44,459 nucleotides of DNA from Deltaproteobacteria bacterium HGW-Deltaproteobacteria-19 (GCA_002841865.1 PHBD01000026.1:1-44459), one strand, 5' to 3'. Positions 23,916 to 33,061 are shown, numbered from the stretch's first letter. The notes: generated by a model from the sequence alone, not told the origin. Numbers and translations: made by a program.

Positions 23916-25841
23916 TCAGATCTCCCGACCCGCCCGGTCGCCCTCGTGGATGGCCTCCAGAAGCCGCCGGGGACCCGCCGCATCGCCGACGGTCCTCCAG
24001 GGGATGCCGATCTCCCGCAGGACGTCTTCCAGCCGGTTCTCCATTCTGGCCCCCAGCGCCGTAATCACCGAGGCCGCGGGGACGGTTCCTTCTTCTTCCC
24101 CCTGCCGGTAGGCAACGGCATGCTCCCCGATTCCCGTCACCATCGTGCCGAGGAGAATGCGAGCGCCCCGTTCCTTGAGCCGCAGGTGCAGCCAGTACCC
24201 ATGGGAGGTGTGCTTGCCCACGGGATAAGCGGCCTGCATCTCGAGGATCGTGACGTCGATTCCCCGGGCCAGCAGATAGTCCGCCGTCTCCATGCCGACG
24301 TAGCCTGCGCCGAGGACGGCAGCGGGCCCCGCGGGGTCCGCCCTGCCAGTCAGAACGTTACGGGCGTCGAAGACATGGCATCCGTGGATGCCCGGGATCT
24401 TCGGAACCGAAGGGGAGGCCCCGGCGGCGAGGACGACCGCGTCGGGCCGTCCCGATTTTAAAAGCTCCGCATCGACCTCCCGACCGCAGTGAAAAATCAC
24501 ACCTCGCTCCTTCGCCTGACGGACCGCCCAGTTCACCCAGTCCAGGAAGGCCTCCTTGTGAGGCGGGCGGCTGGCTGGAAGGACCTGTCCTCCCGGGGTC
24601 TCCTCCTTCTCGAAGACCTCCACCTTGAGCCCGCGCTCCACCGCGGCCAAGGCGGCGGAAAGTCCCGCCGGACCGGCGCCGATCACCCACAGGCGGCGTC
24701 CCGGGGTGTCAGGGGCCGCCTGTTCGCGCTCGTTCCCGCATTCGGGGTTGAACGTGCAGGTGACGGGCTGCATCTCGTACATCAACCGCTCGATGCAACC
24801 CTGGTTGCAGGAGACACACCAGCGGATGTCATCCCACCGCCCCTCCCGGGCCTTGGCGAGAAAATCCGGATCCGCAAGGTGCTGGCGTCCGAAACTCACC
24901 AGGTCGGCATCACCCGCCGCAATGGCCCGGTCGGCCAGCCGAGGGTCGTTGATGCGTCCCACGGCGATGACCGGGACGTTCACCATCTCCCGGATGGCCC
25001 GGGCGCGGAACAGGTTGAACCCGGCCTCCGTGTCCATGGACGCGATGCTCAGGTTGCCCGGGGTGGAATAGACGCCCACCGAGACGTGGATCGCGTCGGC
25101 GCCGGCGGAAACCAGGCGGGGCGCCAGGCGTTTCGTGAACTCCAGGTCGTAACCGCCCTTGATCAGTTCGTCCGCGGAGATCCGGACGAGGACCGGAAAG
25201 GTTGATCCCACGGCCTTCCGAACGGCCGCAACGGTCTCCAGGACGAAACGCATCCGGTTCTCCTCGGAACCTCCGTACCGGTCCGTCCGCACGTTGGAAA
25301 AGGGGGACAGGAACTGGGTCAGCAGATACCCGTGGGCGCCGTGGATCTCGACGGCGTCCAGGCCCGCGTTTTGGGCCCGCAGGGCCGCGGAGGCGAAGGA
25401 ATCGACGACCTCGCCGATCCGGTCCGTGCTCATCTCCTCGCAGGGTTGCCTCATGATGACGCTGGGGATGGGCGACGGGGCCTCGGGCGTACCCCCGGCG
25501 GCGGCCGCAAAGGTCTCCCGGCCGGCATGGTGGAGCTGCAGGGCGATTTTCGCTCCTTCGCGGTGGACCGCCTTGGCCATGCCCGCCAGGCCGGAGATGA
25601 AATCATCGCTCCAGGCTCCGATCTCCCGGAGAAACCCCTTTCCCCGGGGCGTGACCGCGCAGACCTCCGTGATGATCAGTCCCGCCCCGCCCCGGGCCCT
25701 CCGGGCCAGGTACCGGACCAGGCGGTCGCTGACGGTGCCGTCCGGGTTGCCGTAACCGGTTCCCATGGCGGGCATGACGGCCCGGTTCAGGAGCGTCAGG
25801 CCGTTGACCGTAACGGGTGAAAACAGGGCATCCAGGCTCAT
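23916..25841 (-). CDS. NADH:flavin oxidoreductase / 2,4-dienoyl-CoA reductase-like Fe-S flavoenzyme, 641 aa
   Basis: Three-part enzyme of the old-yellow-enzyme/DCR/TMADH class: an FMN TIM barrel (1-340; active-region motif EIHGAHGYLLTQFLSP at 165-180), a 4Fe-4S cluster bound by C342, C345, C349 and C362, and a C-terminal FAD/NAD module with GAGPAG (388-393) and a second dinucleotide fold near GAGYVGMETA. It reduces C=C bonds of unsaturated acyl-CoAs or enoates with NAD(P)H. The start at 25841 overlaps the stop of the acyl-CoA dehydrogenase gene (ATGA), so both are coupled; this points to a beta-oxidation-like or enoyl-CoA role. Confidence 0.92.
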   Translation of the reverse strand: MSLDALFSPVTVNGLTLLNRAVMPAMGTGYGNPDGTVSDRLVRYLARRARGGAGLIITEVCAVTPRGKGFLREIGAWSDDFISGLAGMAKAVHREGAKIALQLHHAGRETFAAAAGGTPEAPSPIPSVIMRQPCEEMSTDRIGEVVDSFASAALRAQNAGLDAVEIHGAHGYLLTQFLSPFSNVRTDRYGGSEENRMRFVLETVAAVRKAVGSTFPVLVRISADELIKGGYDLEFTKRLAPRLVSAGADAIHVSVGVYSTPGNLSIASMDTEAGFNLFRARAIREMVNVPVIAVGRINDPRLADRAIAAGDADLVSFGRQHLADPDFLAKAREGRWDDIRWCVSCNQGCIERLMYEMQPVTCTFNPECGNEREQAAPDTPGRRLWVIGAGPAGLSAALAAVERGLKVEVFEKEETPGGQVLPASRPPHKEAFLDWVNWAVRQAKERGVIFHCGREVDAELLKSGRPDAVVLAAGASPSVPKIPGIHGCHVFDARNVLTGRADPAGPAAVLGAGYVGMETADYLLARGIDVTILEMQAAYPVGKHTSHGYWLHLRLKERGARILLGTMVTGIGEHAVAYRQGEEEGTVPAASVITALGARMENRLEDVLREIGIPWRTVGDAAGPRRLLEAIHEGDRAGREI

Positions 25842-26767
25842 GGTCCCTCTCCCTCCTCTTTGACCCGACCCTCGACGAAGCCGGGCTTCGTGAAACGGGG
25901 CCCCGGGTAGGCATAGAAACCCCGCCCCGTTTTCTGGCCCAGTTCTCCCCTCTCCACCCGGCTTTTCAGGAAGGCGGCGTTCTTCAGCGCCCGGGGGTCC
26001 CGGGTCTTCGAGGCCCAGTAATCCACAATCTTCCACGCAGTGTCGATACCGACGCGATCCATGAGTCCGAAAGGCCCGATGGGCATGCCGAACACCCCCA
26101 TCCAGGCACGGTCGATGTCCTCGATCGCAGCGACATCATCGGCCGCCAGGGTCTGGGCTGCCCCCAGGAGGGCCATGAACATGTGATTGAAGAGGTAGCC
26201 GGGATGCTCCCTTTTCAGGACGATGGGGATCAGGCCCGTCCGCTCGCAGAATTCCCGGACGACGCGCACAGCCTCCCTGTCCGTCCCGGGGTGGGGCATG
26301 ACGTCCACGACCAGATTGTACGAAAGGTCGTGGAAGTGGAGGGCCAGGAATTTTTCCGGCCGTCCGGTTGCGGCGGCGAACATGGAGGGGACAAGGGAGG
26401 AGGTATTGGTGGTGAACAGGGTTCGAGCCGGACAAAGACCGTGAAAAAGGGAAAAGACCTTTCCTTTGAGAACCGGGTCCTCCGGAACGGATTCGCTGAC
26501 CAGGTCGGCGCCGTCCGCCGCCTGCGCGGCGTCGGTCGTGGCGCGGATCCGGACGAGGGCTTCCTCCGCCTCCCTTTCCGTCACCCGTCCCTGCCGTACG
26601 AGGCCCGCGGTGGCCTTCCGGATGAACGCCGCCGCCTGCTTCAGGACGGCGTCTTCCAGATCATACAGAACAACGTCGCAGCCCCGCAGTGCGAAATGCA
26701 GGGCGATCTGCCTTCCCATGGTGCCGGCCCCGAGAACGAGGATGCACCGGATATCCGCTGCCTTCAC
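25838..26767 (-). CDS. 3-hydroxyacyl-CoA dehydrogenase family protein, 309 aa
   Basis: NAD-dependent oxidation of 3-hydroxyacyl-CoA to 3-oxoacyl-CoA. The Rossmann motif is LVLGAGTMGRQIALHF near the N-terminus, followed by ETxP-like SESVPED, NTSSL, the catalytic-histidine segment ALHFHDL (usually HFFNP), HPGYLFNHM and the C-terminal domain with MDRVGIDTAW and TGRGFYAYP. Length is normal. The start is uncertain: GTG at 26767 is preferred because the Rossmann strand follows at once; a TTG at 26821 has no room for a ribosome site. Coupled to the downstream flavoenzyme. Confidence 0.88.
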   Translation of the reverse strand: MKAADIRCILVLGAGTMGRQIALHFALRGCDVVLYDLEDAVLKQAAAFIRKATAGLVRQGRVTEREAEEALVRIRATTDAAQAADGADLVSESVPEDPVLKGKVFSLFHGLCPARTLFTTNTSSLVPSMFAAATGRPEKFLALHFHDLSYNLVVDVMPHPGTDREAVRVVREFCERTGLIPIVLKREHPGYLFNHMFMALLGAAQTLAADDVAAIEDIDRAWMGVFGMPIGPFGLMDRVGIDTAWKIVDYWASKTRDPRALKNAAFLKSRVERGELGQKTGRGFYAYPGPRFTKPGFVEGRVKEEGEGP

Positions 26768-26856
26768 AGCTTTTGATTCCCCCTTTCCCAGCGTCCTGTG
26801 GACCGTCGGGACAGCCGGCAACCTCCCTTTCCGGCTCGACCGTCACTGCAATGCGG

Positions 26857-27345
26857 CTATTCGCTCTCGATGATCGTCACCTTGTCCATCTTGTCCCCCT
26901 GGCGGATCGCGTCGATGACATCCAGGCCCGCAACGACTTTTCCGAACACGGTGTGCCGCCCGTTCAAGTGGGGTTGCGGCGAGTGGGTGATGAAGAACTG
27001 GCTGCCGTTCGTGCCGGGGCCGGCGTTTGCCATGGAGAGAACGCCCCGCTCGTGGATCAGCGGATTTCCTTCGCACTCGTCCTCGAAGCGGTACCCGGGG
27101 CCGCCCCGGCCGGTGCCCGTCGGATCGCCCCCCTGGATGACGAAATCGGGAATCACCCGGTGGAACACGACCCCGTCATAGAAGCCCTCGCGGGCCAGAA
27201 AGACGAAGTTGTTTACCGTCAGCGGGGCATGCTGCGGATAAAACTCGATCTCGATGATCCCCCGTGCGGTTTCAATCGTCCCGCGGTATTTCCTGTCCGG
27301 ATCGATCAGCATCTCCGGCGGACTGTCCCATTGCTTCATGGTCAT
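26857..27345 (-). CDS. cyclophilin-type peptidyl-prolyl cis-trans isomerase, 162 aa
   Basis: Protein-folding isomerase; no signal peptide, so probably cytoplasmic. Cyclophilin motifs are complete: [20 protein letters not shown] (R and F of the active site; first 20 residues shown), [12 protein letters not shown], and [21 protein letters not shown] precedes the ATG at 27345. It could be co-transcribed with the 3-hydroxyacyl-CoA dehydrogenase gene 90 bases downstream, but no functional link is evident. Confidence 0.93.
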   Translation of the reverse strand: MTMKQWDSPPEMLIDPDRKYRGTIETARGIIEIEFYPQHAPLTVNNFVFLAREGFYDGVVFHRVIPDFVIQGGDPTGTGRGGPGYRFEDECEGNPLIHERGVLSMANAGPGTNGSQFFITHSPQPHLNGRHTVFGKVVAGLDVIDAIRQGDKMDKVTIIESE

Positions 27346-27471
27346 GTTTTCCTCCTCCTCTGGAATAATGCCTGCACTTCCTCCCGAGCCGTCGCGCCGG
27401 GCAGGTCCCGGTTTATCTTCGCGACGCCTGTGGTTACGGCTGTATGCCCGAAACGGCCGCCCCTGTCACGA

Positions 27472-27975
27472 TCATTTTCCATCTCCAAGCATGCGCTGCA
27501 TCCACAACGTGTCCACGAAGCGGCCCCTTTTCCGGAACACCTCCCGGAATCGGCCGCACTCGGCGAATCCATGCTTTCGGTGAAACCGGATGCTCGGTTC
27601 GTTGACCGCCGAGACGGCCGCCAGGATCGTGTGAATTCCCTTCACCGCGGCCGCTTCCAGGAGATGATCCAGCAGGATCCCGCCAAGGCCCCGCCCGCAG
27701 TGGTCCGGGTGAAGGAAATAGGAGATCTCCGCCGTTCCCGCCATGGTCGGGATCGGGCTGTGGGGCCTGAGAAAGCCGAAGCCGATGACCTCTCCCGCCT
27801 CCGTCTTCATGGCCGCGGCCGGGTATCCCTCCGCCGTCTTGAGCAGGACATTGAAAAAGGCGTATGGAACCTTGTTTTCCAGGAACGCCGCGAAGGTATG
27901 CTCGATGTAGTGATTGAAGATGTCAATGACCGGCCGGCCGTGGTCCGGCGCAAGGGGTTCCATTTTCACATGCAT
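27472..27975 (-). CDS. phosphinothricin-type GNAT acetyltransferase, 167 aa
   Basis: Single-domain GNAT of the PAT/YncA-like group. Typical pattern: an N-terminal IFNHYIEHTFAAF helix, a GFGFLRP strand, the EISYFLHPDHCGRGLG acetyl-CoA strand and loop, and a C-terminal SIRFHRKHGF signature. The ATG at 27975 fits the family N-terminus and has AGGA four bases upstream; the frame continues upstream only into the HD gene. Substrate may be methionine-sulfone-like or another small amine; not provable. Confidence 0.82.
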   Translation of the reverse strand: MHVKMEPLAPDHGRPVIDIFNHYIEHTFAAFLENKVPYAFFNVLLKTAEGYPAAAMKTEAGEVIGFGFLRPHSPIPTMAGTAEISYFLHPDHCGRGLGGILLDHLLEAAAVKGIHTILAAVSAVNEPSIRFHRKHGFAECGRFREVFRKRGRFVDTLWMQRMLGDGK

Positions 27976-28037
27976 TCCTGACACCTCACGATTCATGAAG
28001 GTTGATGGAAACGTTCTGTCCGCGGGCACCCGCATGG

Positions 28038-28649
28038 TCAGGGAGCCTTCGTCCCGGCGATCCTGACCAGTTCGTCCACGACGGACCGGAGCTCTCCCGC
28101 CAGTCCGCGGAATTTCCCTGACCGCTCGAAGGTCTCCGCCAGGGTTTCGTAATACCAGAGGGTCCCGGACCGGCCACCGCGGAACCGTTCCCAGAGGGCC
28201 TCGCCCACGGCCCTGTAATCCCGCAGGATCGCCCGGGCGTTGTGGAGTTTGTCCGCCAGGGAGACGAGGAGCACGCCGTCGGGAACCGCCGCCAGATGCG
28301 CGATGTAGCGCTCTTTCCGCTCGCGCCACGGAGGCTTGGGTGACTCCGTCGTATCCGAACAGGCCTCCACGACCGCCGCCACGGACTCCCCGTAGAGGGA
28401 ACGGATCCGCACCAGGATCTCCGAACCGCCCTGGTCCTCCGCTGCGTCGTGGAGGAGCGCGGCAATGGCCAGGTCCTCGATCCCGCCCTCCTCGATCACG
28501 ATCGCTGCCACTGCAAGCAGGTGCGCCACATAGGGAATCCCCGATCCCTTGCGGACCTGATCCGCGTGGAGGACAGCCGCAAAGCCGAGGGCATCCCGGA
28601 AACGGGCGGTCAGCGCGGTCCGGGCGTCGGCAGGTTCATCCTTCTTCAT
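28038..28649 (-). CDS. small SpoT-like HD hydrolase (candidate alarmone hydrolase), 203 aa
   Basis: HD-domain phosphohydrolase resembling the hydrolase half of RelA/SpoT and the stand-alone Mesh1-type small alarmone hydrolases. Key elements in order: HADQVRKGSGIPYVAH (28-43; the H-x2-Q-x-RK and PY-x2-H pattern), AALLHDAAEDQ (63-73; HD and ED metal/catalytic residues), and SLADKLHNARAI (KLAD-x-LxN-like). No synthetase, TGS or ACT domain is present. The ATG at 28649 has GGGAG seven bases upstream. The predicted reaction is removal of the 3' pyrophosphate from (p)ppGpp, by family resemblance only. The GNAT gene follows after 62 bases. Confidence 0.82.
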   Translation of the reverse strand: MKKDEPADARTALTARFRDALGFAAVLHADQVRKGSGIPYVAHLLAVAAIVIEEGGIEDLAIAALLHDAAEDQGGSEILVRIRSLYGESVAAVVEACSDTTESPKPPWRERKERYIAHLAAVPDGVLLVSLADKLHNARAILRDYRAVGEALWERFRGGRSGTLWYYETLAETFERSGKFRGLAGELRSVVDELVRIAGTKAP

Positions 28650-29041
28650 ATTCATTCTCCCTGTTTCCCCTTCCCCGGAAAGCAAATACCTCTGCATGTC
28701 CGCTGGTTTCCGCAGGAACGATCCACGCTCCGCATGTCCCGGATCGAAGCCGGGCAGACGCCTCGGACGAGCCGGCAAACGAACTGCCTATATATCTTTC
28801 CCGGCCCTTGAGATCAACCGGCCTCATGATTCGTCACACAGAGAGGCGACGGAGCCGCAAAACGATGATTTCTTTCGTTTATACAAATGGTTGCGATCCG
28901 GGATTGACTTCGAATCAACAGTCAGCGTATTAGGTAGATTATTCATCAGGCCGGGGCCTGGTGAACGGAAACAGGAAGCAAGGGGCTGTACGGGGGGGGA
29001 TAATAACCCATCCATGCGAATGGAAACTCAGGAGGTATGAC
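28650..29041. other. divergent intergenic region
   Basis: About 390 bases between the HD gene and the Tat flavoprotein gene. Its right half is AT-rich and holds a promoter for the flavoprotein (28904-28933). No gene, RNA or repeat that I can support is seen; short reading frames lack ribosome sites. Confidence 0.5.
28904..28933 (+). promoter_or_regulatory. promoter for the Tat-exported flavoprotein gene
   Basis: TTGACT (28904-28909), an 18-base spacer and TATTAG (28928-28933). The predicted leader is about 100 bases long, ending in GGAGG before the ATG at 29042. Confidence 0.55.
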
Positions 29042-30601
29042 ATGTCGGAAGAGACGAAAACCCCGAAGGCAATGACGAGAAGAAACTTTTTGAAAACAAG
29101 CGGCGCGGTTGCAGCAGCTGGCGTCGCAACGGGTACGCTCGCACTGAAGCCCTGGAGCGCCGAGGCGGCCCCCATGCCGAAGAAGTGGCAGGAGACCTTC
29201 GACGTGGTGGTCATCGGCAGCGGCTTCGCCGGTCTGGCGGCGGCCTACGAGGCGAAGAAGGCCGGCGCCTCCGTGGTAGTCCTGGAGAAAATGATGACCC
29301 CCGGCGGCAATTCCATCATCAACGGCGGCGTTGTATCGGCGGCGGGTTCTCCCCTGGAGGAAAGGGAAGGGATCAAGGATTCCCCGGAGCTGCTTCTGAA
29401 GGACATGCTCGCGGCGGGCCTGAACCTGAACCATGTGGAGCTGGCCAAAATGGTGGCCGACCAGTCTGTCAGCACGGTCATGTGGACCATCAGCGAACTC
29501 GGCGTCAAGTACAAGGACAAGCTGACCCAGGAGGGTGGCCATTCCGTCCCCAGGATGTACAGCACCTACAACCAGAGCGGATCGGCCATCGTGCAGCAGC
29601 AGCTCCTGAAACTGAAAACATTGGGCGTCGTGCCCCGGACCCGGGCTTTGCTTACCCAGGTTTACCGGGACGCGGACGGCCGGGTGAAGGGCGTCCAGAT
29701 CCGCGAAGGGTATGCATTCCCGAAGACAGGCAGCGGCAAGCTGAAGGACATCAAGGCCCGCAAGGCCGTCGTCCTGGCTACGGGCGGATTCGGCGCCGAC
29801 GTGGCCTTCCGGACCCTCCAGGACCCCCGGCTGACGGCGGACATGCAGACGACGAACCAGCCCGGAGCCACCGCTGAGGCCCTGCGGGAGGCCTTCCGGA
29901 TCGGCTGCACGCCGATCCAGCTCTCCTGGATTCAGCTGGGTCCCTGGGGCAGCCCCGATGAAAAAGGGATGGGGCTCTCCCCCTTCTTCGCCCAGCTTTG
30001 CGCCGCCATGTATGGCCTCTGGGTGGACACCAAGACGGGGAAACGCTTCGTCAACGAGCTGGCGGACCGGAAAATCCGCGCCGACGCGATCATCAAGGCG
30101 GGGAACAAGTGCATCGCCATGACCGACGCGAACGGTTACGCCATCGGCAAGAAGCTCCTGGCGGAGTACATGCCGAAGCTGATGGAGCGGGGTGTCGTGA
30201 AGGAATACAAGACGCTGGAGGAGATGGCGGCGGCCTACAGCATCCCCGTCGAGCCCCTGAAGCAAACCATCGAAACCTGGAACAAAAGCGTCCTGGCGGG
30301 CAAGGACGAGGAGTGGGGCCGGTACCTGCAGAAGAACCAGAAGCCCCTCGGCCCCGGTCCGTGGTACGCCCTGCGGCTCATGCCCAAGGTTCACCACACC
30401 ATGGGCGGCATCAACATGAACACGAAAGCCCAGGCAACGGATGTCTCGACGGACAAGCCCATTGCGGGTCTTTACTGCGCCGGCGAGGTGACCGGCGGCG
30501 TCCACGGCGCGGTCCGGCTGGGCAGCTGCGCTACACTGGACTGCCTCGTCTTCGGCCGGATCGCCGGCAGGAACGCGGCGGCTGAGAAGGCGTGGGGCTG
30601 A
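29042..30601 (+). CDS. Tat-exported FAD-dependent fumarate-reductase-like oxidoreductase, 519 aa
   Basis: Periplasmic flavoprotein of the flavocytochrome-c/fumarate-reductase flavoprotein (FAD_binding_2) family. Tat signal TRRNFLK (12-18) plus hydrophobic stretch ends near residue 43. The FAD fold starts VVVIGSGFAGLAAAYEA (about 55-71). Substrate-site hallmarks are HHTMGGINM and GEVTGGVHGAVRLGS, carrying the His and Arg that bind the dicarboxylate in fumarate reductases. No CXXCH is present, so heme must come from a partner. GGAGG precedes the ATG at 29042. Substrate could be fumarate, urocanate, methacrylate or another enoate. Confidence 0.9.
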   Translation: MSEETKTPKAMTRRNFLKTSGAVAAAGVATGTLALKPWSAEAAPMPKKWQETFDVVVIGSGFAGLAAAYEAKKAGASVVVLEKMMTPGGNSIINGGVVSAAGSPLEEREGIKDSPELLLKDMLAAGLNLNHVELAKMVADQSVSTVMWTISELGVKYKDKLTQEGGHSVPRMYSTYNQSGSAIVQQQLLKLKTLGVVPRTRALLTQVYRDADGRVKGVQIREGYAFPKTGSGKLKDIKARKAVVLATGGFGADVAFRTLQDPRLTADMQTTNQPGATAEALREAFRIGCTPIQLSWIQLGPWGSPDEKGMGLSPFFAQLCAAMYGLWVDTKTGKRFVNELADRKIRADAIIKAGNKCIAMTDANGYAIGKKLLAEYMPKLMERGVVKEYKTLEEMAAAYSIPVEPLKQTIETWNKSVLAGKDEEWGRYLQKNQKPLGPGPWYALRLMPKVHHTMGGINMNTKAQATDVSTDKPIAGLYCAGEVTGGVHGAVRLGSCATLDCLVFGRIAGRNAAAEKAWG

Positions 30602-30625
30602 TCTTCCCCACTCCGTAACATCATC

Positions 30626-30656
30626 GGGGGCGCCGATCCGGCGCCCCTTTTCTTTT
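30626..30656 (+). terminator. Rho-independent terminator after the flavoprotein gene
   Basis: GGGGCGCC and GGCGCCCC form an 8-bp perfect stem with a 5-base loop, followed by TTTTCTTTT. It lies 25 bases after the stop and is the clearest intrinsic terminator in the window. Confidence 0.92.
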
Positions 30657-30781
30657 GTCCGTTTCCATCCGGCAGAGCTTTCGGCACACCTCCATAGCGC
30701 CCGCCACATTTTCGCCCTGATTCTCTGGAACGGGACAAAAATGTCGGACTTGCTCCCATTCCATCCCCCTTCCAGAATTGG

Positions 30782-30811
30782 TTGTTCCATCACAGTAACA
30801 AGTAGTTATAT
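30782..30811 (+). promoter_or_regulatory. possible promoter for the outer-membrane protein gene
   Basis: TTGTTC (30782-30787), an 18-base spacer and TTATAT (30806-30811), about 70 bases before the ATG at 30880 in an AT-rich stretch. Both hexamers are imperfect. Confidence 0.35.
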
Positions 30812-30879
30812 CACCAGGACCTCCCGTGGCACACTCCTTGAGAAACACCTTTCATTCTGTTTGCAAGGAGGAATGAATC

Positions 30880-31812
30880 ATGTTCTACGGGAAAAAGATT
30901 TTCATCATCCTGTGTTGCGCCCTCGCGGCGGTTTTTTTGATCCAGACGGCATCGCTGGCGGAGGAAAAACCGGCCGAGGCAAAGGCTCCGGCGGCGGAGG
31001 CCGCTCCCCCCGCAGTGGAAGCACCCACGGGCGACGTTTCGGTCTCCGTCCTGAGCCAGTACATCTGGCGGGGCTATGAACTGAGCCGGAACAGCATCGT
31101 CATCCAGCCGTCCGCCACAGTCGGCTGGAAGGGCTTCTCCATCAACCTGTGGGGAAACATCGACACGAACCCCTACTACGGCGGCAGCGACGGGAAGAGC
31201 TACCACGGGACCTGGAACGAGACGGACCTGACGCTTTCGTACACGAAGGCAATCGGGCCCGTGAACCTCGGTGTCGGCTACATCTACTACAGCCTGGCGT
31301 CTCTGAACAAAGACGCCCCGGACCGGGCCGACGCCCAGGAGATCTTCGCCTCCATCGGCCTCAACACGCTTCTCTCGCCGACCCTGACGGTCTACAAGGA
31401 GATCGACCACTACCGGAACTGGTATTTCCTGCTCGGGATCTCCCACGTCTTTGAGCTGAACAAGATGGTCTCCCTGAAACTTGGAGCATCGGCCAGCTAT
31501 CTCCTGAGTACCTATGCGGACGCCACCCTGTTCAACGCCGGCGCCGGATACGGCGGATACCCGAAATTCGACGGCGACAGCCTGGCAACGGACGACAAGT
31601 TCAGCAATTTCCATGACGGCGTCGTGACGGCGAGCCTGCCCGTCAAGGCGACGGACAAAATCACCATCACGCCGATCCTTTCCTATGTGTTCCCCCTGTC
31701 CAACGAGGCGCGACTGGAGATGAAAGGCCAGGGCCTGAAGGGCACGGCAACGCCTTCCGAGCGGGACAGCTCCTACCTGTACGGCGGGGTGACGCTGAGT
31801 TTCTCCTTCTGA
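30880..31812 (+). CDS. outer-membrane beta-barrel protein, 310 aa
   Basis: Signal peptide (about 1-27, ending ASLA) followed by a Glu/Ala/Pro-rich linker (28-50) and a barrel of alternating strands rich in Tyr, Trp and Gly, such as SQYIWRGYELSRNS and VNLGVGYIYYSL. The chain ends in a strand with C-terminal phenylalanine (LSFSF), the outer-membrane assembly signal. AAGGAGG precedes the ATG. It resembles TorF-like/short-porin families in layout, but I cannot name the family or solute. It has its own likely promoter and an upstream terminator, so it is monocistronic. Confidence 0.82.
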   Translation: MFYGKKIFIILCCALAAVFLIQTASLAEEKPAEAKAPAAEAAPPAVEAPTGDVSVSVLSQYIWRGYELSRNSIVIQPSATVGWKGFSINLWGNIDTNPYYGGSDGKSYHGTWNETDLTLSYTKAIGPVNLGVGYIYYSLASLNKDAPDRADAQEIFASIGLNTLLSPTLTVYKEIDHYRNWYFLLGISHVFELNKMVSLKLGASASYLLSTYADATLFNAGAGYGGYPKFDGDSLATDDKFSNFHDGVVTASLPVKATDKITITPILSYVFPLSNEARLEMKGQGLKGTATPSERDSSYLYGGVTLSFSF

Positions 31813-31834
31813 AAAAACATATCGTGCCCATCGA

Positions 31835-31858
31835 GTCCCGCCCCCCGTGGGGCGGGAC
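31835..31858 (+). terminator. GC-rich hairpin after the outer-membrane protein gene
   Basis: GTCCCGCCCC pairs perfectly with GGGGCGGGAC around a 4-base loop, 22 bases past the stop. There is no downstream T-run, so it is a stable 3' stem-loop rather than a certain terminator. Confidence 0.5.
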
Positions 31859-32024
31859 CGTGAGCATCGGCGATGGAACCAATCCGGACGGACGTCTCCT
31901 GCCATCGATGCGAAAATGGATGGAGAATCCATTCCTTCGGCCATCTCCCCTCCCTGATTGTTTTTCTTGTAAGTGTCTCCCCGTGCTGATATAGGGCGCG
32001 CCGAAGCAGGCAAGGGGAACAATC

Positions 32025-33056
32025 ATGGAGCTTGGAATCATAGGGCTTCCCCAGAGCGGGAAGAGCACTCTGTTTGAAATCATGACCGGCACGAACAGCC
32101 GGGACGCCTTCGGGGAGACCTGTGTCCGTGGACAGGCCGTCGTGCCTGACGAGCGTTTCGACAACCTCGTTTCGATTTTCCATCCTGCCAAGGTTTCGCC
32201 GGCCAGGGCGCCCTTCGTGGACGTCCATGCCGCCGGGGAAAAGGCCTGGCAGACGGTCCGCCAGAGCCTGGCCGGCGTCGATGGGCTCCTGCACGTGGTG
32301 GATGGGTTTACCGCCCTGGATGTGCAGGAGATGATTAAACGGTGGCGCCAGTTGGAAGACGAGCTGATTCTCTCCGATCTGATGGTCGTGGAAAACAGGG
32401 GGGAGCGGCTCCGGAAAATCCCCCGCAAGGCCCTCAATCCGCTGGAGCTGCTCCAGGCGGACCTGCTGCCGCGGCTCCAGGAGCAGCTCGAGGGAAGCCG
32501 GCCGCTTCGGGAACTGGATCTTGCCCCCGAGGAAACACATGCCCTCCGCAGTTTTTCTTTCTGGACCCTGCGGCCGGAGCTTGTCGTCTTGAACACGGCC
32601 GAGGGGGACACGCCACAGGTCGATGAGTTCCGCAAGAAGGCCGGCCTGAAGGATCCCGTCATCGGCATCTGCGGCAAACTTGAGGCGGAAATGCTGGAGC
32701 TTCCTCCGGAGGAGCAGGCAGACTTCCTCGAAGCGCTCGGCCTTGCCGAGCCGGCATTTACCCGCGTCATCCGGGCTGCATTCGAGATGCTCGGGCGAAT
32801 CCAGTATTTCACCGTCGGCGAGGACGAGGTGAAGTCCTGGGTAATTCCGGCGGAGTCGAGGGCGCCCAGGGCCGCCGCCGCCATCCACAAGGACTTCGAG
32901 CGGGGCTTCATCAAGGCGGAGGTCGTTGGATACGAGGACTTCGTCGCCTGCGGAGGAACCCTCCCCGCCGTGAAGGCCGCCGGCCGCCTGCGCCTGGAGG
33001 GAAAGGAATACATCGTCCGGGACGGGGATATCGTGACCTTCCGCTTCAACGTATAG
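32025..33056 (+). CDS. divergent YchF/Obg-like GTPase with TGS domain, 343 aa
   Basis: P-loop NTPase related to the ribosome-associated ATPase YchF. G1 is GLPQSGKST (7-15). The G4 position has LNTAEGD, the N-x-x-E pattern of YchF rather than NKxD. A helical coiled-coil segment lies in the middle. The C-terminal TGS/DUF933 domain is clear, with IHKDFERGFIKAEV and GKEYIVRDGDIVTFRFNV. It departs from true YchF at G3, where DVHAAG replaces D-x-AGL and the following Gly-rich switch is absent, so it is a paralogue of uncertain activity. Monocistronic. Confidence 0.85.
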   Translation: MELGIIGLPQSGKSTLFEIMTGTNSRDAFGETCVRGQAVVPDERFDNLVSIFHPAKVSPARAPFVDVHAAGEKAWQTVRQSLAGVDGLLHVVDGFTALDVQEMIKRWRQLEDELILSDLMVVENRGERLRKIPRKALNPLELLQADLLPRLQEQLEGSRPLRELDLAPEETHALRSFSFWTLRPELVVLNTAEGDTPQVDEFRKKAGLKDPVIGICGKLEAEMLELPPEEQADFLEALGLAEPAFTRVIRAAFEMLGRIQYFTVGEDEVKSWVIPAESRAPRAAAAIHKDFERGFIKAEVVGYEDFVACGGTLPAVKAAGRLRLEGKEYIVRDGDIVTFRFNV

Positions 33057-33061
33057 ACACA

